A stretch of 61,336 bases of DNA, taken from the NCBI GenBank assembly GCA_948777935.1, contig CAQDYY010000009.1:1-61336 (forward strand). The letters run 5' to 3'. The translations under genes and the position numbers were made by a program. Below, in pieces: positions 52,887 through 60,819 of the stretch. The notes beneath the pieces are model-generated. The model worked only from the letters and a program-made list of their open reading frames with translations, was not told the origin of the DNA and did not search any database. Source of the stretch: an uncultured Clostridia bacterium. GTDB lineage: Bacteria; Bacillota; Clostridia; TANB77; CAG-508. How positions within the stretch are numbered: position 1 is the first letter of the stretch; every line of letters begins with the position of its first letter.

Positions 52887-55371
52887 ATGGGTAATATTGT
52901 ATTATTAGATGATTTAACAATAAATAAAATAGCTGCAGGAGAAGTAGTAGAAAGACCAGCATCAGTAGTAAAAGAAATGGTAGAAAACTCTATAGATGCG
53001 GGAGCAACAAATATTAGTATTGAAATTCAAAATGGAGGAATCTCATATATTCGTATTACAGACAATGGAAAAGGAATTGCGCCAGATGACATGGAAATGG
53101 CATTTGAAAGGCATGCAACAAGTAAAATTAGAAATGCAAGTGATTTAAACTATATAAAATCAATGGGGTTTCGTGGTGAAGCATTAGCAAGTATTGCAGC
53201 AATTGCAAATGTAGAAATGGTTTCAAAAACGGAAAGGGCAAATACTGGAAATAAAATTGTGGTAGAAGCAGGAAACGTACTTTCATTTGAAGAAATAGGA
53301 TGCCCAGTAGGAACAACAATTACTGTTCAAAATTTATTTTTTAATACACCAGTTCGTTATAAATTTCTAAAAAAAGATTACACAGAATCTGGATATATAG
53401 AAGATTATGTTACTAGACTTGCATTAGTTAATCCAAGTATTGCATTTAAATTAATAAACTCTGGAAAAACAATACTACAAACATCTGGAAATGGAAACCT
53501 AAAAGATGTTATTTATGCTATTTTTCGGTGAAGACATTACAAGAAGCGTGCTAAATGTAGATTATCCATACGAAAATATTAAAATTACAGGAGTCATAGG
53601 AAAACCAGAAATAGCAAGATCAAACAGAAGTAACCAAATGTTTTTTATTAATAAAAGATATGTAAAAGATAGAATTTTATCTAGTGCTACAGAAAATAGT
53701 TTTAAAGGATTAATACCAATTGGCAAATATGGTTTTGTAATTCTTAATATTGATATGGATCCATCTAAAGTAGATGTAAATGTACACCCAGCAAAATTAG
53801 AAGTTCGCTTTGATGATGAAAACAAGATATTTAAAGCTGTATATCATGCAATAAGAGATACGCTATTAAAAGCAGAGTTAATTGCAGATACAAAAGAGAC
53901 AGTAGAACCATATAATGGTAATAATTTTTCGAATACTAATACAAAATCATCAATTACAGATTTATTTAGAAAAATAAAGAAAGAAGACAAAAAAGAAACT
54001 GAAGAAATAAAAGACAATGCAATTTATGATATATATACTAAAAAGACCATGGAATCTAAAAATCCAGTTAATATAGAAGAACGAAGAAATGAAATAGAGG
54101 AGAAAAGAAAAGAAGCAGTTAAAGAATTAATTGCAATGCAACAAAGGTTAAAACAAGAAGCTGAAAATGACCCAAGTTTACATACAAACATCGATGCATT
54201 GATAAGTAAAACACAACAAATGCAAGGAGTAGAAAAAAACGAATATTATGAAAATGAAGAGACTAAAAACGACAATCAAGCAGAAGTAGAAATGAAAGAA
54301 ACGAGTGCAGATTATGAACCGATTTCTTCTATAGAAAAGACAGAAGAAAATAAAGAACAAGAAAATAGCATAGAAGAAAAAGCAAATATAGAAAATGTAA
54401 ATGTTACAGAACAAGAAAATGAACAAAATATAAAAATTATAGAACAAAATATAGAGCAAGAAAAGGCGGAAGCAGAAGATATAGAAAATACCAACAAAGA
54501 AAGTATACAAACTGTAGAAAAAAATGAAGATAGTGTACAAGATATAAATACAAACGAAGAAACAAAAACATTTACAAATGAAGAAATACAAGAGATGATG
54601 GACAAGCTAGAAAATATGGAAAACATAGAAAAAAACCCTGAATTTGAAAGTATGTATGAAAAGATTTTTGGAAAATTGCCAGCTTCTACTATTGAAGAAC
54701 AGCAACAAGAAAAAGAAAAAATAAATGCATATGAATTAATAAAAGATGATAATAAAGTATCTATATTTGAAAATATAGAAGAATATCAAAAACCAACATA
54801 TAAATTAGTAGGAATTGCATTTAACACATATATCATTATTGAAATTGAAAAAGAATTATATATAATAGACCAACATGCAGCACATGAAAGAGTTATGTAT
54901 GAAAAAGTAAAAGAAAACTATTATTCAAGTGATAAAAAAGATTCACAAATGCTATTACTACCAGATGTGATAACATTGACACATAAAGAAATGGACATTT
55001 TAAAAGATAATCAAGATATGTTTATAGAAGCAGGGTTTGTATTTGAAGAATTTGGAGATAATACAATAAAGCTAACAGGAGTTCCAAATATTTGTTTAGA
55101 TTTAGATACAAAGGAATTATTCTTAGAAACATTAGATGAGATTAATACAGTTGCAAGAACTGCAAAACAAGAAATAGAAGAAAGATTTATTGCAACAGTT
55201 GCATGTAAAGCAGCAGTAAAAGCAAATATGGATTTAACAAATGAAGAAGTGGATAACTTAATGAATGATCTATTAAAACTTCCAAATCCATTTACATGTC
55301 CACATGGAAGACCAACAGCAATTCGTATGGACAAAAATGACATAGAGAAAAAATTTGCTAGAAGAAAGTAG
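52887..55371 (+). CDS. mutL: DNA mismatch repair protein MutL, +1 recoded at CGG, long acidic linker
   Basis: 827 residues. GHKL ATPase: VENSIDAGAT, DNGKGI, GFRGEALASI. After VIYAIF, CGG at 53526-53528 is followed at once by TGA; +1 at GGT gives GEDITRSVLNVDYP and the transducer domain (VDVNVHPAKLEVRF). A linker of roughly 290 residues, rich in Glu, Lys, Gln, Asn, follows. The C-terminal domain holds the endonuclease motif DQHAAHERVMYE, ACKAAVKAN and CPHGRPTAI. Usual MutL is about 620-680 residues, so the linker is a large expansion. AGAGGAAC before the ATG. Confidence 0.93.
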
Positions 55372-55378
55372 GGAGAAA

Positions 55379-55801
55379 ATGTTTATAGTAAGCATTATAT
55401 CAATTGTTATTTTTGCAATTGCAATACTTATGATTTATACAAATATATATGAATTTGAAAAAGAAAAAAAGATACAGTTTATTATTATAGGAATAGTTAC
55501 TATAGCAATATTTACATGGATTATAGTTAGCATTAGCTCTATTGGAATACAAGTAGAAAATAAAGAATATCTAAAAATATCAAAACTTTCATCTATTCTT
55601 ATATTTGCACCAATTAATACAATGTTTGTGTTACCATACTTAGGAAATATAATAAATAAATTAAAACAAGAAAGATTAACAAATGGACAAGTCAAAACAA
55701 GAGTAGTAATATTACTGGTTATTTTAGTAATTATTGCAATAATAGAAGTAAGTTATATAAAAAGTTTTCAAATAGGAATGCTTTCAAATGCAATAAGATA
55801 A
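55379..55801 (+). CDS. Small integral membrane protein
   Basis: 140 residues, four predicted helices (FIVSIISIVIFAIAILMIYT; FIIIGIVTIAIFTWIIVSIS; SILIFAPINTMFVLPYL; VVILLVILVIIAIIEVSYI). Not recognised. ATG 55379 with AGGGAG is used; it starts 7 bp after mutL, so it is probably in the mutL transcript. Confidence 0.65.
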   Translation: MFIVSIISIVIFAIAILMIYTNIYEFEKEKKIQFIIIGIVTIAIFTWIIVSISSIGIQVENKEYLKISKLSSILIFAPINTMFVLPYLGNIINKLKQERLTNGQVKTRVVILLVILVIIAIIEVSYIKSFQIGMLSNAIR

Positions 55802-55803
55802 GG

Positions 55804-56007
55804 AGAACCCCCAGTCGCCTAAAGGCGACAGCCCCCTTAAGTAAAGGGGCCTTTACTCTATAAAAATTAGACTAGCACAGTAAATATGAAATGTAGAGAA
55901 AAGCCTCCTTTATTTAAGGGAGGTTAAGATAGCTGTTAGCGAACGTTAGTGAGTGTTACAGATATCTTATGCAGTGGTTGGCAGTCCGAAGGACTGACGG
56001 AGGGTTC
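55804..56007. repeat. MITE-like palindromic element E, copy 3 (longest)
   Basis: From GAACCCCCAGTCGCC to GACGGAGGGTTC, 204 bp, same order as copy 1 with a 60-bp insertion near the right end that has its own hairpin (GCTGTTAGC; GAACGTTAGTGAG). In direct orientation to copy 1. Confidence 0.78.
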
Positions 56008-56056
56008 TTACATACTAAGACATTGTAGATTAAAGCAGTCTTAGAAAGGAATAATT

Positions 56057-56974
56057 ATGAAACCAAAAGTAATTGTAATATGTGGGCCAACAGCTTCAGG
56101 AAAAACAGCATTATCTATAGAACTTGCAAAAAAAATGGACGGAGAAATTGTTTCTGCTGATTCTATGCAAATATATAAAGATATGGATATTGGAAGTGCA
56201 AAGCCAACTAAAGAAGAAATGGATGGAATAAAGCATTATCTATTAGACTTTGTATCACCAGAAGATAGATATAGTGTAGCAGATTATAAAAAAGATGCTA
56301 CACTTGCTATTAATGAAATAATACAAAAAGGAAAGACACCAATTGTTGTGGGTGGTACAGGGTTATATATAGATTCACTAATATACAATATTGATTATCC
56401 AGAAATTGAATTTGATGAAGAATATAGAAAAAGTTTAGAAAAAAGAGCAGAAGAAGAGGGCTTACAAAAACTATATGAAGAAGCAAAACAAATAGATGAA
56501 CAAGCTATGAAAAACATAAGTCAAAATGATCAAAAAAGAATTTTAAGAGTATTAGAACTTTACCATCAAACTGGAAAAACAAAAACAGAACAAGAAATAG
56601 AATCAAGAAAAAATGAGGTTCCATATGATTATTATGTATTTGCACTTAATATGGATAGAGAAAAACTATACGATAGAATTAATAAAAGAGTAGATATAAT
56701 GGTAGAACAAGGACTGATAGAAGAAGTAGAAAGCATTATAAAAAAATATAGCTCATATCCAACAGCAATGCAAGCTTTAGGATATAAAGAAATAAAGGAA
56801 TACTTAAATAGAGATACTACAAAAGAAGAAGCAATAGAAACAGTAAAACAAGAAACAAGAAGATACGCAAAACGCCAATTAACATGGTTTAGAAAAAACA
56901 AACAGACTATATGGCTAGATGCTCTAGATAAAAAAGAAGAAAATATTAGAAAAATTCTGGAGGAAATTAATTGA
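56057..56974 (+). CDS. miaA: tRNA dimethylallyltransferase
   Basis: 305 residues; isopentenylates A37 of tRNAs reading UNN codons. VIVICGPTASGKTALSIEL (P-loop), ISADSMQIYKDMDIGSAKP-type motif, GGTGLYIDSLIY, and the C-terminal YAKRQLTWFRK. AAAGGAAT before the ATG. Overlaps the next gene by 4 bp. Confidence 0.96.
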   Translation: MKPKVIVICGPTASGKTALSIELAKKMDGEIVSADSMQIYKDMDIGSAKPTKEEMDGIKHYLLDFVSPEDRYSVADYKKDATLAINEIIQKGKTPIVVGGTGLYIDSLIYNIDYPEIEFDEEYRKSLEKRAEEEGLQKLYEEAKQIDEQAMKNISQNDQKRILRVLELYHQTGKTKTEQEIESRKNEVPYDYYVFALNMDREKLYDRINKRVDIMVEQGLIEEVESIIKKYSSYPTAMQALGYKEIKEYLNRDTTKEEAIETVKQETRRYAKRQLTWFRKNKQTIWLDALDKKEENIRKILEEIN

Positions 56975-58266
56975 AAAAGGTAGATAAAAATAATATACCA
57001 AATACAGAAAAAATAAGAAAGAAAAATAAGAAAAAAGTAGTAATAGCATATTGTATAAGTACAATTATGCTAATTTACTTTGTTTATTGCATTATACAGC
57101 TAATTAAACAGCCAACAAATGTTATAGCTATTGAAAACGGAAATTTATCTGAAGAAGAAAATGCTGTAGGCTATGTAATAAGAGAAGAAAAAGTATTACA
57201 AGGAAATAACTATAAAAATGGTATGGTTCAAATTAAATCAGAAGGAGAAAAAGTAGCAAAAGGAGATCCCGTATTTAGATATTATAGTGCAAATGAAGAA
57301 ACACTAATAAAAAAGATACAAGAATTAGATATAAAAATACAAGAAGCAATGGAAAATGAAAAAGGTATATATTCAGGAGATATTAAACTATTAGAAACAC
57401 AAATACAAGAAAAACTAATTGAACTTGAAACATTAAACGATATTCAAAAGATTTCTGAGTATAAAAAAGACATAAACACTAAAATTACCAAAAAAGCAAA
57501 AATTGCAGGAGAGCGAAGTCCGCAAGGTTCATATATTAGGAAACTAATTGATGAAAGAAGTTCGTATGAAAATAAATTAAATTCTGGTTCAGAATACATT
57601 AATGCAGAATCAAGTGGTATTGTGACATATAGAGTAGATGGATTAGAAAGTGTGTTAACACCAGATTCATTTTCAAGTTTAAATACTAAATTATTACAAG
57701 ACTTAAAACTAAAAACAGGAGAAATTATTTCAAGTAGTGAAGAAAGTGGGAAAATAGTTAACAATTTTGAAGCTTATATAGCAACTCCTATAAATTCAGA
57801 AAAAGCAATGAAAGCACAAATTGGTGACAAGGTAACATTACGATTATCTAATAGCGAAGAAATATCAGCAGAAATAGTATATATTGTAGAAGAGGAAAAT
57901 GAAAGACTTATTACTTTTAAAATAGATAGTGGAATAGAAATGCTTGCAAACTATAGAAAAATATCATTTGATATTATTTGGTGGAGCTATAGAGGTCTAA
58001 AAGTTCCAAATAGTGCGCTAATTTTAGAAAAAGGAAGACAAGGATGTGAACAAGAAGGGAAAGATATATATTTTGTTATAAGAAATAGAGCAGGATATAC
58101 AGACAAAATACCAATAAAAGTATTAAAACAAAATTCATCATATTCTATAATAACAAATTATGAAAATGCAGTATTAAAAGAAAAATGGGGATATACAGAT
58201 AATGAATTAAAAGAATTAAAAAATATTGTGCTGCATGATGAGATTATAGTTAACCCTAAAACGTAA
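56971..58266 (+). CDS. HlyD-like membrane-anchored protein
   Basis: 431 residues from TTG 56971 (GGAGG 7 nt upstream; the TTG overlaps the miaA stop). One membrane helix (VVIAYCISTIMLIYFVYCII) after a Lys-rich tail, a barrel/lipoyl-like part (VGYVIREEKVL...GMVQIKSEGEKVAKGDPVFRYY), a helical hairpin, then a second barrel half. This matches HlyD/RND-adaptor-like proteins found next to sepF in clostridia. Function unknown, likely envelope-related. Confidence 0.78.
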   Translation: MKKVDKNNIPNTEKIRKKNKKKVVIAYCISTIMLIYFVYCIIQLIKQPTNVIAIENGNLSEEENAVGYVIREEKVLQGNNYKNGMVQIKSEGEKVAKGDPVFRYYSANEETLIKKIQELDIKIQEAMENEKGIYSGDIKLLETQIQEKLIELETLNDIQKISEYKKDINTKITKKAKIAGERSPQGSYIRKLIDERSSYENKLNSGSEYINAESSGIVTYRVDGLESVLTPDSFSSLNTKLLQDLKLKTGEIISSSEESGKIVNNFEAYIATPINSEKAMKAQIGDKVTLRLSNSEEISAEIVYIVEEENERLITFKIDSGIEMLANYRKISFDIIWWSYRGLKVPNSALILEKGRQGCEQEGKDIYFVIRNRAGYTDKIPIKVLKQNSSYSIITNYENAVLKEKWGYTDNELKELKNIVLHDEIIVNPKT

Positions 58267-58319
58267 TATTACAAAAATATTACAAAAAGATTAAAAAAAA
58301 ATTACAACACTAAAAGGTA

Positions 58320-58348
58320 TTGACAAGAGACAAAAAAAGTAAGATACT
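58320..58348 (+). promoter_or_regulatory. Promoter of sepF
   Basis: TTGACA (58320-58325), 17 bp, GATACT (58343-58348). Confidence 0.55.
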
Positions 58349-58387
58349 TATAATACATACGAAGGAGAAAAATAGGAGGTTTAAAAA

Positions 58388-58861
58388 ATGGCAGGAGCTG
58401 TAATGAGTAAAATATGGGATTTTTTAGGAATGGATAATTCAGAAGAGGCAGAAGAATTAGATGATAAAGTATATGATTATGAATACGAAGATGAGGAAGA
58501 AGAACAAGACCAAGAACCAAGAACAATTTTTGGAAGAAAACAAAAAGTTGTAAATATGCCACAAGTTCAACAAGTAAAAATGGTAATATCACAGCCAACT
58601 ACTTTTGAACAATCAGAAGAAATTTGCAACTATTTAAAAGAAAGAAAATCTGTTATAGTTAATTTAGAATATGTTAATAAAGATGTAGCAAGAAGAATTG
58701 TTGATTTTATTAGTGGTGCTGTTCATGCATTAGATGGACATATCCAAAAGATATCAAATTCAATATTCTTAATTGCACCAATAAACTATGAAATTGCAAA
58801 TGAAATGGCAAGAGAAGAAATAAGAAATAGACTATCTGTTTCATGGTTAAAAAATAATTAG
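58388..58861 (+). CDS. sepF: Cell division protein SepF
   Basis: 157 residues. N-terminal membrane-binding amphipathic helix (SKIWDFLGM), acidic linker, then the SepF core ISQPTTFEQSEEICNYLKERKSVIVNLEYVNKDVARRIVDFISGAVHALDGHIQKI. Tethers and shapes FtsZ at the septum. AGGAGG before the ATG. Confidence 0.95.
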   Translation: MAGAVMSKIWDFLGMDNSEEAEELDDKVYDYEYEDEEEEQDQEPRTIFGRKQKVVNMPQVQQVKMVISQPTTFEQSEEICNYLKERKSVIVNLEYVNKDVARRIVDFISGAVHALDGHIQKISNSIFLIAPINYEIANEMAREEIRNRLSVSWLKNN

Positions 58862-58868
58862 AAATATG

Positions 58869-58928
58869 CCAAAAGTCGGAAGTAGCTATCAATTAGTGGT
58901 AGTTTAATAAAGCTACCGACTTTTTTAG
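58869..58928 (+). terminator. Terminator of sepF
   Basis: AAAAGTCGG...CCGACTTTTTT stem enclosing AGTAGCT/AGCTAC pairs. Confidence 0.85.
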
Positions 58929-58992
58929 ACGTATATTTAGACGTATATATTTATTTAATAATGACATACTAAAAGTAATAGGAGGAGAAAAA

Positions 58993-59442
58993 ATGCTAAC
59001 ACCACTAGAAATAGAAAATAAGAAATTTTCAAAACAAATGGTTAATGGATATAATGTAGATGAAGTAGATGAGTTTTTAGATTTACTAACTGCTGATTAT
59101 GAAAAACTATATAAAGAGAACACAACGGCAAAGGAAAAAATAGATCAACTAAATGAAGATATATCACATTATAGAACAATAGAAAGCACATTACAAAGCA
59201 CATTAATGATGGCACAATCAACAGCAGAAGAAGTGAAAAATGTAGCACGTCAACAAGCGGAACAAATTATAAGTGATGCACAATCAAATGCAAGAGGAGA
59301 AATGTATAATATAGAACAAGAAATTCAACTAAAGAAAAAGGAATTAGAAGATGCTGAAAAACAATTTGACATATATAAAGCAAAAATGGAATCATTACTA
59401 ATTTCACAACTTGAACTTTTAAAAGAAATAAATAAAGATTAA
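58993..59442 (+). CDS. divIVA: DivIVA domain protein
   Basis: 149 residues. MLTPLEIENKKFSKQMVNGYNVDEVDEFLD is the lipid-binding DivIVA N-terminus (F...GY..DEVD.FL), followed by two long coiled coils. Marks curved membrane and division sites. AGGAGG before the ATG. With sepF it forms the usual Gram-positive division cluster. Confidence 0.92.
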   Translation: MLTPLEIENKKFSKQMVNGYNVDEVDEFLDLLTADYEKLYKENTTAKEKIDQLNEDISHYRTIESTLQSTLMMAQSTAEEVKNVARQQAEQIISDAQSNARGEMYNIEQEIQLKKKELEDAEKQFDIYKAKMESLLISQLELLKEINKD

Positions 59443-59464
59443 AAAAGAAAAAATACTAAATTAT

Positions 59465-59519
59465 AAAAAAAGACATAAAATTTTCTAAAATGACTAGAAA
59501 ATATTTATGTCTTTTTTGC
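59465..59519 (+). terminator. Terminator of divIVA
   Basis: AAAAAAAGACATAAA...TTTATGTCTTTTTT stem enclosing ATTTTCTA/TAGAAAAT. Confidence 0.88.
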
Positions 59520-59749
59520 TTCAATAAATTTTATTATATGTAAATATTATGAAAACAAAAAACTTTAAACAAGCTTTAAAACTTAGTGTAATAAAAATGT
59601 AATGTACAAGCTATTAACAAAGTAATATAAGTAGATATAATATGTATACATGGTAACAAAAAAAGGAATACTAAAAGAAGAAAAATACAAACGAAAAGGA
59701 GAAGAAGAAAATGGAGAAGATAAGAAATATTACAAGGGCTTGCTATACA
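59504..59749 (+). repeat. 246-bp direct repeat, copy 1
   Basis: From TTTATGTCTTTTTTGCTTC to GGGCTTGCTATACA, repeated nearly exactly at 60574-60819. It contains a promoter region, an AAAGGAG site and the first 13 codons of a pilin-like gene (ATG 59711), which end in TAA where the IS200-type element begins. Confidence 0.9.
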
Positions 59750-59752
59750 TAA
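59711..59752 (+). pseudogene. Truncated first copy of the pilin-like gene start
   Basis: MEKIRNITRACYT then TAA, identical in sequence to the first 13 codons of the gene at 60781. The rest was replaced by the IS200-type element. AAAGGAG is present upstream, so a 13-residue peptide might still be made. Confidence 0.6.
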
Positions 59753-60465
59753 TTATCCCCCAGTATAACTGGGGGATTTTCATATCGGCCTATAAGGCCT
59801 TGATACTAGCTTGCACTGAAGTGCTCCCAGTTTGACAGCTTACGCCACTTTCGTTTGCGTTTTTGTTACTTACTACCCTTTAAAAGGGTCTTTATATTCT
59901 TTTATTGTTATTTGATCTGACATCATATCTTCCTTTAATTGGTTTTGCACATAATTATATACTGCTGTCTTATTATTTCCTACTGTACTTACATAAAATC
60001 CTCTGCACCAAAATGTTCTATTGTTATATTTATATTTTAAATTTGCATGTCTTTCAAATATTATTAATGTATTTTTTCCTTTCAAATATCCCATGAATGA
60101 TGATACACTTAATTTGGGTGGTATACTTACATACATATGTATATGGTCAGGACACGCCTCCGCATTTATAACTTCTACCTCTTTTCTTCTACATAATTCT
60201 CTCAATATCATTCCTATTTCTCTTTTTAATGTACCATATATTTCTTTTCTTCTATATTTTGGTGCAAACACTATATGATACTTGCATTCCCATGTTGTGT
60301 GTGCTAAACTATCTGTGTATGGACTTTTCATACGTCCCACTCCTTTCATTTTTTATATTTTAAGCCGTCAAACTTAAAATATTATATCATGTTTGAGTGG
60401 GATTTTTGTTACTCTGTGCAAAACTATAAGTTTTTCGAGTCCCCTAGCATAGCTGGGGGTTGGCT
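59751..60465. mobile_element. IS200/IS605-type element
   Basis: Left-end hairpin CCCCCAGTATAACTGGGGG (59757-59775) and right-end hairpin CCCCTAGCATAGCTGGGG (60441-60458), no long inverted terminal repeats, one Y1 transposase gene on the minus strand, no tnpB. Hairpin ends and gene type agree with single-strand transposition. Confidence 0.85.
59873..60331 (-). CDS. tnpA: IS200-type Y1 transposase TnpA
   Basis: 152 residues. ECKYHIVFAPKYRRK opens the family; ACPDHIHMYVSIPP gives the HUH metal pair; the nucleophile Tyr is in AVYNYVQNQLKE. Start 60331 follows AAAGGAG; two further in-frame upstream codons lack a site. It looks intact. Confidence 0.95.
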   Translation of the reverse strand: MKSPYTDSLAHTTWECKYHIVFAPKYRRKEIYGTLKREIGMILRELCRRKEVEVINAEACPDHIHMYVSIPPKLSVSSFMGYLKGKNTLIIFERHANLKYKYNNRTFWCRGFYVSTVGNNKTAVYNYVQNQLKEDMMSDQITIKEYKDPFKG

Positions 60466-60480
60466 TTAATGTTAAATCAA

Positions 60481-60505
60481 AAATTCCAGACGTGTCTGGA
60501 ATTTT
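60481..60505 (+). terminator. Hairpin after the IS element
   Basis: AAAATTCCAGAC-GTGTCTGGAATTTT, a perfect palindromic terminator-like stem between the IS element and the second direct repeat. Confidence 0.7.
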
Positions 60506-60573
60506 CGTGATACTGTCGAGAAAATTCAAAAAAGGAAAAAAGCTTTAGATTTAGAAATAGGTCTGAGGCTTAT

Positions 60574-60819
60574 TTTATGTCTTTTTTGCTTCAATAAATT
60601 TTATTATATGTAAATATTATAAAAACAAAAAAACTTTAAACAAGCTTTAAAACTTAGTGTAATAAAAATGTAATGTACAGGCTATTGACAAAGTAATATA
60701 AGTAGATATAATATGTATACATGGTAACAAAAAAAGGAATACTAAAAGAAGAAAAATACAAACGAAAAGGAGCAGAAAAAATGGAGAAGATAAGAAATAT
60801 TACAAGGGCTTGCTATACA
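60574..60819 (+). repeat. 246-bp direct repeat, copy 2
   Basis: Near-identical to 59504-59749, differing by a few substitutions and small indels just before the ATG. It brings the pilin-like gene its promoter region and first codons. Confidence 0.9.

Noticed and set aside
5050..53528. CGG breaks as ordinary pseudogenes or random sequencing indels
   Set aside because: All conserved-gene breaks are the same event, an extra C before GGA/GGT, and none is a deletion, a homopolymer error or a nonsense change. Essential or conserved genes around them are otherwise intact. A motif-specific artefact cannot be excluded without reads, so resequencing is proposed.
54178..54626. Hydrophobic Cys/Phe/Ser-rich frames opposite mutL
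   Set aside because: Shadows of the Glu/Lys-rich linker codons on the other strand.
21241..55371. Separate downstream genes with their own starts after each break
   Set aside because: The downstream parts lack ribosome binding sites and begin in the middle of conserved domains; several first ATG codons lie before the break or deep inside the fold.
60331..60349. Upstream start of tnpA at 60349
   Set aside because: It would overlap the AAAGGAG site that serves the ATG at 60331, and MKSPYTDS is the usual family start.
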